A DNA stretch of 64,000 nt from contig JAPVLO010000007.1 in assembly GCA_027257055.1 (NCBI GenBank), positions 434,001 through 498,000 of the forward strand, written 5' to 3'. A model generated the notes under the pieces. It searched no databases and had not been told where the DNA came from. It saw only the letters and a program-made list of their open reading frames with translations. This document shows positions 19,881 to 30,369 of this stretch, piece after piece; positions within the stretch are counted from its first letter, which is position 1; the number at the start of each line of letters is the position of its first letter. This stretch comes from Cephalopachus bancanus. Taxonomy: Eukaryota > Chordata > Mammalia > Primates > Tarsiidae. Both the position numbers and the translations under genes were made by a program.

Positions 19881-20571
19881 CACTCCCACTGCCTTGTTTG
19901 TGTCAAACCTGATTAGACAGGAATCTGATGAGGTACAGATGGAAACTTCCCCCTGGTTTTGGCCAAACGTTCCTTACTCAGGAAGATTCGAGGCAGGTGC
20001 ACCGGAGCTCAGGCCCTGCTGGAAACACTCGCGGTGCTGAGAGCTGCCCTCTCTCCTGCCCCCGCCCACCTGTCTCTGTCACAACGGGAGCCAGATGAGA
20101 GCCGGGGCCGTCCCCTCCCCCGGGGAGGGTGTGGGCTAACCATGTCCATCTCAGGCGCCCTGACCTGAAGACATCCCCTCTTGAGTGTCTAAAATCCCAC
20201 CGTCTATGCTCGATTCAGAGCAAAGGCTGTTGACTGGGCATTTCCTTTAAAGGCAAAGACAGAACGGCTCTGTCAGATCATCTCCCACTGTGGCCACGGC
20301 CTGGGCAGCGGGGGCTCAGGTTCTGGCTGAGGCGTGGGGGAGGGAGGCAGAGGGGCTGCTGTCGCCGCCTTAGCCCTATATGGCCCTTCGGAGTCAACAC
20401 CCCTGACCTGCCACCTCCACCATCGTCAGGAATATGGGCCCAGGTCAGAATCCTTGCAGTGTGTCTTTGAGTCCCTCTGAGGCTTCCCATCTGTCCAATG
20501 GAGGTGGACATGGTCAAGGAGATTTTGAAAATATTAAGCCGATGTATTTTCTTCTCTCTTCCCTGTTAAAA
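19881..20571. other. Unique sequence with weak MIR trace
   Basis: GGCTTCCCATCTGTCCAATGG at about 20481 is MIR-like. Otherwise unrecognised. Confidence 0.35.
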
Positions 20572-20710
20572 TAAAGAAGGAAGAAAGGAAGGAAGGAGGG
20601 AGGAGGGAAGAGAGAGAAGGAGGAAAGAAAAGAAAAGAAGAAAGAGAGGGAAGAAGGAGATGGAAGAGAAGGAAGGAGGAGTTGGAGGAAGGAAGAAGCG
20701 GGAGGAAAAG
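20572..20710. repeat. Homopurine (GA-rich) tract
   Basis: About 140 bp almost entirely A and G on the plus strand with only a few T or C interruptions. Such mirror-like purine tracts can form triplex (H-DNA); that is inference. Confidence 0.9.
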
Positions 20711-21094
20711 CCCCCTGAGGGGCAATCTGCCCGGCTCCTAGGGAGGATGGAGGGCTCATGAGAGAGGGGCCCATTTAACAGGAAGGTGAGGAGGAGTCCG
20801 CCCACCCTGTGGGAACTGGCTGAGCATGTGGGAGTGAGGGACGCTTCCTACACACTTGGGGTGAGAGATGAGGAGGGGCTTACTCGCAGAAATCCAGACA
20901 TAGTACGTCCTCGCCTCCCCCCTCGCGAGGGACTTTCAGCAGCCCATGCAGGCACCGTGGCCTGCAACCCGTCCTGCTTGCCCTCTCTCCTCCCTCCGTT
21001 TCTTTCTCTCTGCTCCTTCCCCACCATCTTTCTGTCTCCTTTCAGAGTGAGACACCTCCTGGGCTGTGTCTCCAGGTGCCATGTGTCCTCCTCA
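20711..21094. other. Unique sequence
   Basis: Unrecognised; includes a pyrimidine-rich stretch at 20978-21045. Confidence 0.3.
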
Positions 21095-21240
21095 AATGTC
21101 CCCTAAGTGGCACTGTGCTAAGGCATCCTGAGAAGACACATCACATCCGGCCTTGAGGGTGCCGTCACCACCCCATTCTACAGATGGGGAAACTGAAGCT
21201 CAAAGGGGAAGTCATTTCTTCCTGACCTGTCTCCTTTCTG
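21095..21240 (-). mobile_element. MIR, minus strand
   Basis: CATTCTACAGATGGGGAAACTG, AAGCTCAAAGGGGAAGTC; the upstream GTGGCACTGTGCTAAGG is the reversed 3' part. Confidence 0.75.
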
Positions 21241-21504
21241 GTCCAGGGTGCCAGGGTCCCTGGAAGGAAGCTTAGGAGACCCTAGGATTCATGGGGCTTC
21301 CAGGGGGAGGGGAACCATCCTTTCCTGCTCCTTGGGCAGCTGAGAAGTAGCTTGTGGAAGGCAACTGTGGCTGAGCCAGGATTTACACTGAGTGAGAGAT
21401 AATAATCCCCCTTGGCTGGTTCCCAGTGACTCTCCCTTAAGTGAAACCTGTTGCCAAGAACCACAAGGTTAGGGCGGGAAACAGCCAGAATCGGAAGTCA
21501 CATC

Positions 21505-22010
21505 CGTGGACTGGCAGTGTTTGTGCTCTACCATACAGCTGTGCTCAAGGCACAGCTCTTCCCCTCTTATGATATGTGCCCTTGGGCAAGTCACGGGGCT
21601 TCTCTGTGCCTTAGAGGTTTCATCTGTTCAATTGGTAGTAACATTTCTGCCCCCCCTTTTTTTGGGAGTCGGAGTCTCACTCTGTCACCGAGGCTGGAGT
21701 GCAGTGGCACACTCATGGTCACCGCTGCCTTGATCTGTTAGGCTCAGATGATCCTTCTGTCTAAGCCTTCCAAGTAGCTGGAACCACAGGCATGCGCCAC
21801 CACTTCTGCCTAATTTTTTAAAAATACATTGTAGAGATGAGGCCTCACCAAGTTGCCTAGGCTGGTCTCAAACCCCTGGGCTTGGGCAATCCTCTTGCCT
21901 CTGCCTTCCAAAGTGCTGGGTTACAGGCGTGAGCCACTATGCCTAACCTACATTTCTGCCTTTTAAATTCGTTGAGAGGATTAAATGAGGTGGTGTCTAG
22001 AGGGGTGTTC
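21505..22010 (+). mobile_element. MIR split by an Alu
   Basis: CTTGGGCAAGTCACGGGGCT, TCTGTGCCTTAGAGG before the Alu; TTTAAATTCGTTGAGAGG and ATTAAATGAGGTGG after it. Joining the flanks across one copy of the target duplication restores MIR order. Confidence 0.8.
21652..21949 (-). mobile_element. Alu, intermediate type
   Basis: Full dimer inside the MIR. ACATTTCTGCC at 21641-21651 and 21950-21960 is its target duplication. Confidence 0.93.
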
Positions 22011-22059
22011 TAGTGGGAATTCTGGGGGCCACTGCCCCTGACTGGGCTCCTGTGAAGGG

Positions 22060-22255
22060 CTAGAAATGGCAGCCGACATTTGGCAGACACCGTGTCACTC
22101 CATCCTCACCACAACCCTGTGAGGTGCCAGTATGCTCCCCAGTTTTCAGAGGAGAGAAAACTGAGGCCATGAGAGGGACAGTCACTGGTTCGAGGGTACC
22201 GTAACCCATATCAGGCAGAGACCTGGCCTTCTGTATCTTAAACCCTGTGCAAAGC
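22060..22255 (-). mobile_element. MIR, minus strand
   Basis: ATCCTCACCACAACCCTGTG, AGGTGCCAGTATGCTCCCC, GAAAACTGAGGCCATGAGAG and GGCAGAGACCTGG. Confidence 0.85.
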
Positions 22256-22313
22256 TGCCGTCCTGTATTAAAAGAAAATGTGAAAGAGGTGAACCTCTTA
22301 AAACAGGGGTCCC

Positions 22314-22598
22314 TAACCCCTGAGCCGTGGACCAGTGCTGGTCTGTGGCCTGTTTTAGAAACAGGACTGCACAGCAGGAGGTGTGCAGCGGGCAAATGGA
22401 GCTCCGCCTTCTGTCAGATCAGCAGCGGCACTAGATTCTCATAGGAGTGCAATCTACTGCGAACTGAGCACACAAGGGATCTAGGTTGCATGCACCTTAT
22501 GAGAATCTGATGCCTGATGATCCTCCTCCCTCCTGGTCCATGGAAAAATTGTCTTCCACGAAACCGGCCCCTGATACCCAAAAGGCCAGGGACTGCTG
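22314..22598 (+). mobile_element. Non-autonomous hAT-type DNA transposon, copy 2
   Basis: Begins CAGGGGTCCCTAACC and ends CCAGGGACTGCTG. Flanks TCTTAAAA (22306-22313) and CCTTAAAA (22599-22606) match at 7 of 8, as expected of hAT insertion. Same family as the element at 16444. Confidence 0.85.
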
Positions 22599-22980
22599 CC
22601 TTAAAAAATGCAGCATTAAGAGGAGAGGAATTCAGGCCTGTCTAAGAATGGAGTCAGTGGCAGCCCTGACACATCGATGCCTGTGTCTTCCAGGTTTTGT
22701 GCTAGGAGCTGCTCTCTTGGGTCCTAGCAGGGTGGGAGACAGGGCTAAGGATAGGCAGTGTCATGCTGAGACTCAGAGGCATGGGAGTGGGGCCAGATGG
22801 GGTGGGGAGGGGTGTTGTAAGAGGCCCAGACAGGGGGACATGGATTCTGCCTGGGTTAAGGGTCAGGTATGTGTGTGTTGGGAGCATGTTGGGACACAGA
22901 GAGCTGAAGTGTGGAAGGTAACTTGTCAGCTGAGTGGTGGATGAAGAGGGGTGGGCACCAACAGAGGTCTAGCAGCCAAA
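22599..22980. other. Unique sequence
   Basis: No element recognised. Confidence 0.3.
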
Positions 22981-23255
22981 GGTCTCAGTTGCCCAGGTTA
23001 GAGTGCAGGGGTGCATTCGCAGCTCAGTGCAGCCTCGACCTCCTGGGCTCATGCGATCCTCTCATCTCAGCCTCCTGAGTAGCTGGAACTACAGGCATGC
23101 ACCACCACACGCAGCTAATATTTTAAAAAATTTTCTGTAGAGACGAAGTCTGGCTATTGTTGCCCAGGCTGGTCTCAAACTCTTGGGCTCAAGAGTCCTT
23201 ATGCCTCGGCCTCCCAAAGTGCTGGGATCACAGGTGTGAGTCCCTGTGCCTGGCC
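22981..23255 (-). mobile_element. Alu, AluJ-like, lacking its tail
   Basis: Starts directly in the right arm (GTTGCCCAGGTTAGAGTGC) without a T run, so the 3' end was lost. Confidence 0.9.
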
Positions 23256-23394
23256 AAGGATCTGTTTTTAATCAGCACCAGATACTTCTTCCCATGTGGG
23301 TTGTCCAAGGTTCACACTCTGGGATTCGCAGGCTCTATGTAGACATCTGCCCTGGGGTCACTACTCCAAGGTTGGCAGGAAAGACACTGCAGTT

Positions 23395-23585
23395 CAGCAA
23401 GGAGTCAGAAAGACCTGGTGCTCTGGCATTGGGGGCTGTGTGCCCTTGAGCAAGTCACTTGGCCTCTCTGTGCCCCAGGCTCCTTGCAGGTAATATTGGA
23501 ACTTAATTTCCAAGAAGGTTGTGAGGATTCACTCTGAAAAAGATATGCAGATGGCTTGGCACAGTGCCAAGGTGCAAGAAGCATC
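23395..23585 (+). mobile_element. MIR
   Basis: GTGTGCCCTTGAGCAAGTCAC, CTCTCTGTGCCCCAGGCTCC, GAAGGTTGTGAGGATTC and TTGGCACAGTGCC. Confidence 0.85.
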
Positions 23586-24063
23586 CTTCCTTTCTTTCTC
23601 CCTTCAGAGGGGACTTTTGTCCCCTCTGTGACAAAATCACAGGGGCCACCTGGATTAGTTAGATTGGATCCACTGTGAGGACAAAAGCCAACTCGAATGG
23701 GCTTAAGAGAAAACAGAAGAGGCCATGGTCAAGGGTACAACCCTGAGAGAAGCGCTGTGGGTCCTGGCCCACCAGCATTCTGTCTGTCTCTGCTTCTCTT
23801 TGTTGTGAACCATGTGTCCCCTCCACCTTGTGTCCAGGAGGCCAAGGCCGAGGCTCTGATAAGCTGGTGCCCCCACCCCAGTGCCGGGAAGAGCCACTTT
23901 CTCCCAGTAGAGGTAGTTCAGTCTCAGGGAAGGGCTCCGACTGGTCGTGCCTGGGTCACGTGCTCATTCCTCAGGCCAATCACCTGGCCAGGCCCAGCGC
24001 CAGGGAAGCCCGAGAGCCACCTGAGGAAGGGGTAGCCCTCGCCCCACAAAGAAAAGCCCGAGC
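23586..24063. other. Unique GC-rich sequence
   Basis: Nothing recognised. Confidence 0.3.
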
Positions 24064-24130
24064 CACACGGCGGGAAACGCGGTTCAGGCACCTTTTGGTG
24101 CCTCCTTTGCGCCGTACGGCACCGTCCACG
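24064..24130. promoter_or_regulatory. Candidate regulatory patch: E2F-like site and two palindromes
   Basis: In a locally CpG-dense stretch, GGCGGGAAA at 24069-24077 matches the E2F consensus. AGGCACC-TTTT-GGTGCCT at 24086-24103 is a perfect 7-bp hairpin. GCCGTACGGC at 24111-24120 is a perfect palindrome. No transcription start or adjoining gene is visible, so the role is a guess. Confidence 0.3.
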
Positions 24131-24139
24131 CTATGTCTT

Positions 24140-24280
24140 GATTGTTCCTTTTGCAATTGTCCGTCTTCCCCAACTGTGAGTTTCTTCCAGTGGGACTGGA
24201 TTCTGCACCCCCGCGACCCCGGTGCCTGCTGTGGGGCTGGGCGCAGAGCAGGGGCCGACGCATCTCCACGGCCCCAGCCA
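24140..24280 (+). mobile_element. L2/MIR-age 3' fragment (weak)
   Basis: CCCCAACTGTGAGTTTCTTCC, CGGTGCCTGCTGTGGGGCTG follow the 'actgtgagctcc...cctagcacagtgc' ending of old repeats. Confidence 0.35.
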
Positions 24281-24828
24281 GGGGTCTCTCCCCAGCCTCC
24301 ATCTGAGCCCACCCCCCTGCTCTCTGCCTGACCATGCCCTGCCTCCCTAGGGGCATAGGACTTCTGTGTCCTCTGGATAGTGGGCAGGTGCCAAGCCCTT
24401 CCTCCCTTCTGAGTCAAGGGTCTGGCTGAAATCCTGGAGGCTGGCATCCCAGGTCACATGGTCATTTGGTCGATGGTCCTCCCTGCCTCCAACCCTTCCT
24501 CTCTCCCCTCCCTCTCCTCCCCTCCCCTCCCTCCTTCCCTTTGCTTGTTAACCTGGAAGCCCAGAGTGACTGGGCTGTTTTACTTTCGTCCTCAGCTCTG
24601 GCCAGGCAGTTGAGCTTGGGTGGGGCACAGTGCCCTGCCTGGGTTGGGCGGGGCCTCTCACAGCCCCTTCCTCTTGGCACCCACTCTGCGAGTGTCCTGG
24701 AGCCCAGCTGGGTGGGTCACCTCCCTACACCAGAGAAAGGAAGCTGCTGATTCCCGGCTCCAGTCCCTGCAGATCCCACGGGGCCTTGTGGTCCCTCCTC
24801 CAGGTTGATGCCGCCTTACAAAGAGAGT
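24281..24828. other. GC-rich unique sequence
   Basis: Pyrimidine-rich around 24478-24542; otherwise unrecognised. Confidence 0.3.
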
Positions 24829-24896
24829 TCTTTTCTTTCTTTTCTTTTTTTCTTTCTTTCTTTTCTTTTCTTCTTCTTCTTCTACTCTTTTTTTTT
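24829..24896. repeat. Homopyrimidine (TTTC/TTC)n tract
   Basis: TTTC, TTTTC and TTC units run into one another on the plus strand. It may be the remains of an Alu A tail, but no Alu body adjoins. Confidence 0.9.
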
Positions 24897-25217
24897 GGCG
24901 CTGTTTAAAAGCGAGTAATAGAAGTCTCAGATCCCCTCACATGTTAATGTTAAAGTACGACTAAAAATAAATTGCAGGTTGCCATAGGAACCCTGACTGT
25001 TGCTAGGTTTAGTCTGTGGGGGATTGGGAGCCCTGCTTTTTCTGCCCTGCTGGAAGGCGGCCTCTGCGGCTGCCAGAGCACCTGGGAGGGGCCCCCAGGC
25101 CGCCACCCACCCCCAGGCCCGCTAATGGTGGGCTGGGAGCCAGCACTCTGCTGGGCGCCCCGGGACCTGCCCTGGGGAGGGGCCTGGGTCTCTGCAAAGC
25201 CTCTGGAGGAAGTTTCC
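24897..25217. other. Unique sequence
   Basis: AT-rich at first, GC-rich from 25010; no element recognised. Confidence 0.3.
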
Positions 25218-25319
25218 AAGAAGGGGGGAGGAGAGAGAGAAGTAAAGAAGGGAAGAGAGAGGAAGAGGGAGAGAAGAAAGGCAGGCAGGGAGGGAGGGGA
25301 CATATGGGGGAGGAGGGAC
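25218..25319. repeat. Homopurine tract
   Basis: About 100 bp of GA-rich sequence with G runs (GGGGGG, GGAGGG), interrupted only by a few C/T. Confidence 0.85.
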
Positions 25320-25500
25320 ACTTCCTCTGTGCCAGACCCGCCAGGCACTTCAGGATGAAGTGCTCATCTTTCATCACCCCCTTGCTGTGCAGATGGGGAA
25401 GCACAGGCACAGAGAGGGGAGGTCACACACCCAGGGTCACACAGCTAGGAAGAGGCGGGGCTGTGCTCAGGCCACAGCCTTCCTAACCCCATCCTGGGTC
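25320..25500 (-). mobile_element. MIR, minus strand
   Basis: GTGCAGATGGGGAAGCACAG, AGGGTCACACAGCTAGGAAG and the upstream CTCTGTGCCAGACCCGCC. Confidence 0.85.
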
Positions 25501-25734
25501 CTCAGCTGAGGCCACAGGAGCTTCTCTGTCCCTCCTCCCCCTTCTGCCTTCTACTCACTGGCTGGGCCTTGGGCCACTCTGGTCCCGTCCCCCTGTACCC
25601 CAGATGGCTCTCTCAACCCATCTCTTCTAATCGGGTGCATGAAAGACACTGCATGCTAACCCCTGGCTGTCCTCTGTACATTGTGGGAAGAGTCTTTGTC
25701 CCTTCTCAGTCAGCGCCGTTTGCTGCAAAGCACG

Positions 25735-25885
25735 TGATTAGGATGACTTGGAGTTCCATTCCAGCCTCGGTACTTACCGCTGTTTGACTTCCAGCCATCT
25801 CCCCACCTTTCTGAGCTTCAGTTTCCTGATCTGACCTCCCTCGAGGGGTCACAGTGAGAACGTGGGAGGCGCACGTGGGCCCTGT
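25735..25885 (+). mobile_element. MIR
   Basis: GACTTGGAGTTCCATTCCAG, GAGCTTCAGTTTCCTGATCTG; 3' half degraded. Confidence 0.75.
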
Positions 25886-26579
25886 TTCCCGGGGCATGAC
25901 ACGTTTGCAGAGGGGTTTGATGATTTCACAGAGATGCCCTGCATCTGCTGGGGACAGCGTGTGGCACAAGCTCCTGCCCACAGGGGCTATGTCCCCAGCC
26001 GTGTTCCTCAGGAACGCGCTGGAACACTTGAGGGCTGAGGGCTGGGGGACCCCACGCTAGGACCCAGCAGATGGCTCTGCTCTCAGCAGGAGCACAGGCC
26101 CGGGCCAGGGCCCCTCACACACAGAACGGGAGTTTGCGTACCCCAGGCGGGAGCTCCTGGCTCACAGCCCCAGGGATTTTCCAGGACCTCCTGGTCTGTG
26201 GTCCAGACACGTGGGGGTCTCCTGCCGGAAGCACAGGGCATATGGGTGAGGACTGTGGGCCGGAAGTGACCTGAGGAGCAGGAAGGCTTAGAAGATGGGG
26301 GTAGAGGGAGGCATGATGGTGGCACTGCCAAGGTGGGCCTGTGTGGAGGCAGCAGTGGGCTCAGCCGAGTGGTGTCAACCTTCTCTGTGATCCAGCTTCT
26401 GTGGAGAGGATGGAAGGAGATCAGAGACAAAGTGGGACTTACGGAGGCCAGGAGGAGCAGGGAAAGACTTTGAACGACAAGAGGAAAAGAATAGGAAGGA
26501 CGGTCACGGAGGTGAGTTTGGTTCAGATGAGAAGAGATTTTAAGGGGAAGTTTGAACAAATACTGTGCTGGGTGACTTG
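25886..26579. other. Unique sequence, possible family A trace at 26270-26540
   Basis: GGAAGGCTTAGAAGATGGGG and ATGATGGTGGCACTGCC loosely resemble family A. No exon seen; long frames on the minus strand are unsupported. Confidence 0.3.
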
Positions 26580-26755
26580 CAAATAATAATATCTCATTTA
26601 TCCACATAAAGGTACAGTGGGTGGCATTGTCATCCCCACCTTACAGTGAGGAGTTTGAGGCTCAGAGAGGTCGAGTGACCTGACCGGGGTCACACAGCAA
26701 GCCAGGGAGTCTCTGTGTTCTTTCTGTGACATCCAATTCGGGTATTGCACTGGAA
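26580..26755 (-). mobile_element. MIR, minus strand
   Basis: CATCCCCACCTTACAGTGAGG, GAGGCTCAGAGAGGTCGAG, GGGGTCACACAGCAAGC. Confidence 0.88.
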
Positions 26756-26789
26756 GGAGCTTGACAAAGATGCCAGGGAGAGGGAAGCA

Positions 26790-27240
26790 GCCCTTACTGA
26801 GTGCCCACCATATGTCGGGAGCTTCCTTGTATAAGGGGTATATAACCAGTCAGGCTCGGTGGCTCAGCCTGTAATCCCAGCACTTTGGGAGGCTGAGGTG
26901 AGCGGATTGCCTGAGCCCGCGGGTTCGAGACCCACCTGGGCAACTTAGCGAGACCTCATCTCTGCAATAAATCAAGAATTAGCCAGGTGTGGTAGCGCAT
27001 GCCTGTAGTTCCAGCTACTTGGGAGGCTGAGAAGGAAGGATTGCTAGAGTCCAGCAGGTCGAGGCTGCAGTGGCCGGGTGTGGCCACTGCACTCCAGTCT
27101 GGGTGACAGAGTGAGACTCCAACTCAAAAAAAAAGGCGGGGGTATATAACCACTTTGCAGATGGGGAATGGAGGGAGGGGCAGAGGTGCTGGGACAGAGA
27201 CTAGGCTGTGCCTTTTCCCACTTCCTGTCTCTAGCACGCA
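26790..27240 (-). mobile_element. MIR, minus strand, split by an Alu
   Basis: CCCTTACTGAGTGCCCACCA before the Alu and CACTTTGCAGATGGGGAATGG after it give reversed MIR order. Confidence 0.65.
26849..27138 (+). mobile_element. Alu, young lineage-specific subfamily
   Basis: Full dimer. A 14-bp perfect duplication GGGGTATATAACCA lies at 26835-26848 and 27139-27152. A box TGGCTCAGCCTG and the T-arm-like B-box hairpin (one mismatch in the stem) are present. Right-arm hairpin GCAGTGGCC/GGCCACTGC is intact. Confidence 0.96.
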
Positions 27241-27424
27241 GCCCAGCATCTAGTGCATCACAGAGGATTGACATGTGTCTGTCACACTAAACAGGGGGCT
27301 GGGTGAGTCAGATTCCTGGATCTAGAGGTCACGGGTGCTGTGGTTGTAACGAACTGCCTATTTTGAGGAGAATTCAAGCAGTGGCACACTCTTGAAGTGT
27401 GGTGGAAAAGGGACCATCCAGGAA

Positions 27425-27670
27425 TTTTTTTTGAGTTAGGGTCTCACCGTGTTGCCCCTCCTAGAGTGCAGTGGCATGATCATGGCTCACCGCAGCCTTG
27501 ACCTCCTGAGCGCAGGTGATCCTCCCGCCTCAGTCTCCGAGTTTCAGGGACTACAGGCACGTGCCAGTACACCTAGCTGGCTTTCAAATTTTTTTATAGA
27601 AATGAGGTCTCCCTATGTTGCCCTGGCTGGTTGTGAATTCAAGTGATCCTCCCACCTTGGCCTCCCAAAG
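27425..27670 (-). mobile_element. Alu, AluJ-like, 5'-truncated
   Basis: T run at 27425-27432, right arm, linker, then a left arm that stops at CCTCCCAAAGC. Confidence 0.88.
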
Positions 27671-28269
27671 CATGAACCTTTCGACTTATATTTCTAAAAT
27701 ACCATAAAGCACTTCTTCCTAGTTTCTAACTGCTTTTCTCCAAGTCCTCTCTTCCTCTTTATCTGTTTCCTCCACAGCCCGCAGTCCCTTCGAGTCCTCT
27801 CACCATTCCCTGGTCTCCCAAATTGGCATCATAAACATCCCAAAGAACCAGTGGCAGTGGAGCCTTCCTGGGAGGGGAGAAGGTAAAAGCCCTGGGCCCC
27901 ATCAGTGCAGAGCTTGGGAAAAAGATGGTGTAGGGAACTCAAGTCTTCCAAGGAGAGGTGAGTGCACTATTTGCAAAGTTTCTAGAAACCCCGCGGGGGG
28001 GGATGGGGTAGTGAGGGGACCACCCTAGGCCTGAAGAGAAGAGCCAGGAAGCCCCTGACCAGACCCAGAGGTTGCTGGGAGCCAAGGAAAGAAACTCTGA
28101 CCATGCAGCTCTCCCTCCGTCCTTCCCTTCCTCCCTTCCTCTGCCAGCGCTGCCCACTGGGTCCCCCAACTGGAAGCTGGGGGACATGAACAGCTTGGCA
28201 TCCTGCAGGGTAGGGACGGCCAGGGTTCTGGAGACATCCAAGCCAGGACACTCTTAGTGGTCGGGGAAG
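27671..28269. other. Unique sequence
   Basis: Unrecognised; pyrimidine-rich at 27710-27800. Confidence 0.3.
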
Positions 28270-28690
28270 GGACGCTCAGAAATCTGTCATTGCTTGGTGC
28301 AAGTGCTGAAGATCAAACACAAAGAAGCAGTTTCTGATCACAATAAATGTAATTATTTATAATCACATATGCCAACTCCAAGAATATGCCTTGGAAAGTT
28401 CTAGAAGATTACACCACGTGTCAGGTGGCTGATAGGCACCAGAGGGGGTTTTCAGAGCAAGCAGGAGCCTCCTTCTTGGCACTGAGGAAACCCATGAACT
28501 GACACGACGCAGTCTGATTTTCATTCATTTGCATATCCTGATCTGAGGTCCCAACCTCCAGATCCGCAACATGAAATGAAAGTAATTAATGCAATCTGCT
28601 GCAATTGTTTTCAGGCTTCATATTCTGCCTAGAACCTGCTCAGGGAATGTACTGTGATTGCATTTAAACCACAACGTGAAAGTCAGGGGC
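28270..28690. promoter_or_regulatory. Candidate conserved enhancer (repeat-free, motif-dense)
   Basis: In a GC-rich, repeat-rich neighbourhood this 420-bp stretch is AT-balanced and free of recognisable repeats. It carries an octamer-type ATTTGCAT (28527-28534), homeodomain-type TAATTA cores (about 28349 and 28583), C/EBP-like TTGCAAT-type words on one strand or the other and RUNX-type AACCACAA (about 28668). Motif words of this length arise often by chance; conservation is the decisive test. Confidence 0.3.
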
Positions 28691-29147
28691 TGGGGCCAGA
28701 CAGCCGGAGCGTGGGAAGAGACACCAGGGGTGGGAAGGGCTGGGGGGGTTGGGGGGGCTTCTGCGGTGAGTCATGAGGGCGGGTGGCAGAGGGTCTTACC
28801 CCAAAAGTCCTTCTAAGCCCTTCCAAAGGAGCCCAAGAAACTGGGGAGAACCAGAGCCTGCATTGCCAGACACGCAGTAGGGACTAAATGCTGTTCAAAT
28901 GAGCAAATGAAACCAGGGTAACAAAACTGAAATGCTGTTTCTCAAAGTGTGTTCTTCCTCCCACTGGTCCCAGGAGAGGCCTTTGGAAAGAGGGCTTCAT
29001 GGTGGAGTAGTTTTGGGAAAAACCGCAGGCAGGGCGTGGACTTGTGAGGCCGCTGAACCTGGTCGCATCTAATATGACCATCTACAAGAGCAAGAGCCTG
29101 TTGCCTGTTTTTTAAAAAAGGAAAGGGAAGGACTTTTAGTTGGCTGG
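28691..29147. other. Unique sequence
   Basis: Unrecognised, with G runs at 28740-28760. Confidence 0.3.
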
Positions 29148-29758
29148 TTTTTTATTACATTTTATTTTATTATACAGATGCCCATAAGCAGGCTGCATGC
29201 AGGTGAAGTTGGGGCTTCTGGCTGGCCCTCACTCCCCCCAGCGTAAGACCAGGTGCCCTTTGTGATGTCACGTGCCCCCTCCCACCTCCCTCTCTCGCTC
29301 CCTCACCCAGCTGTGCCCAATGACTCCTGTGCTCATGTGATTAATGTCCACTTATGAGTGAGAACATGCACTGTTCAGTTCTTTGTTTCTGTGGTAGATC
29401 ACTTAGTATGATGGTCTCCAGCTACATCCAATTTGTTGTGAAGTTCATGATTTTGTTCTTTATAGATGCGGGTACAAAGAAAAGGGAATGCTTCCACACT
29501 GTTGGTGGGAGTGCAGATTAGTACAGCCTCTATGGAAAGCAGTGTGGCAATTCCTAAAAGAACTAGAAATTGACCTTCATACAATCCAGCAATCCCTTTC
29601 CTGAGAATATACCTGGAGGAACTTGAATCATTCTATCAAAGAGACACCTGCACATGTATGTTTATTGCCTCACTGTTCACAATAGCAAAAACATGGAACC
29701 AACCCTACTGCTAACCAAAAATGGACCAGATATAAAATGTGGTACATATGCACGAGGG
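29148..29758 (-). mobile_element. L1 3' fragment with 5' inversion (twin priming)
   Basis: From 29148 (T-rich, the reversed tail) to about 29464 the L1 3' end is in minus orientation (GAGTGAGAACATGCACTG, TATGATGGTCTCCAGC). From about 29465 to 29758 the preceding part of L1 is in plus orientation (CACACTGTTGGTGGGAGTGC, AGCAGTGTGGCAATTCC, CCCTTTCCTGAGAATATACC). The 5' piece is thus inverted relative to the 3' piece. No intact frame. Confidence 0.8.
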
Positions 29759-29760
29759 AG

Positions 29761-29884
29761 TTTTTTGTTTGTTTTTTGAGGTGGGGTCTCGCCATGTTTC
29801 CCAGGTTGGTTTCGAACTCCTAGACTCCAGCAATCCTCTTGCCTTGGCCTCCCAAAGTGCTGGGATTACAGGCGTGAGGCCCAG
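29761..29884 (-). mobile_element. Alu left monomer
   Basis: T/G-rich start then one left-arm unit (GGTGGGGTCTCGCCATG ... CAAAGTGCTGGGATTACAGG). It abuts the inverted L1. Confidence 0.8.
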
Positions 29885-30369
29885 TCTCCCATTGCCTTTG
29901 ACAGCTACTAGTAGCCTTGACCAGCACATCTGGGTAGGGACTCTTGGATTAAGCCAGTGACAAGGAGACTCCCTGTGGAGAAAGAGAACCAGGGCTGGGA
30001 TTGTTTTTCCCCAGACCAAACACCAGTCAAATGTTATCCTTTTTGAAGACTGAGTTGGTCATATGTGGCCCAAACAAGGCTACACCCAACTCTCCCTCTT
30101 TATCTGGCGAGGAAAAAATCCAAGGTACTTGGAGTTCATTCATTTAGTGAACATTAGCTGAGCATCTACTGTGTGCCAGGGCCTGTTCTAGGCACCCAAT
30201 ATGTCAGGGCACAAATCAGACGAAAATCTCTGCCCTGAAGGAACTTAGTTGTAGGGATGAGGCCTGTCCCTTCTTCCTTCCTAGCCCTATGTCATGTGAT
30301 ACCATCACCCCATACCTGCAGCCATTGCTGATTGGCCAGAAGCCAGTCCATCAGAGCTCAGGCCTTGGG
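29885..30369. other. Unique sequence with an ancient repeat at 30130-30260
   Basis: GAGCATCTACTGTGTGCCAG, GCCTGTTCTAGGCACC and CTGCCCTGAAGGAACTTAG are the start of a family A type repeat on the plus strand. Elsewhere unrecognised. Confidence 0.4.

Noticed and set aside
26083..26607. 174-codon minus-strand frame
   Set aside because: No domain, no initiation context, and it enters a MIR at its start.
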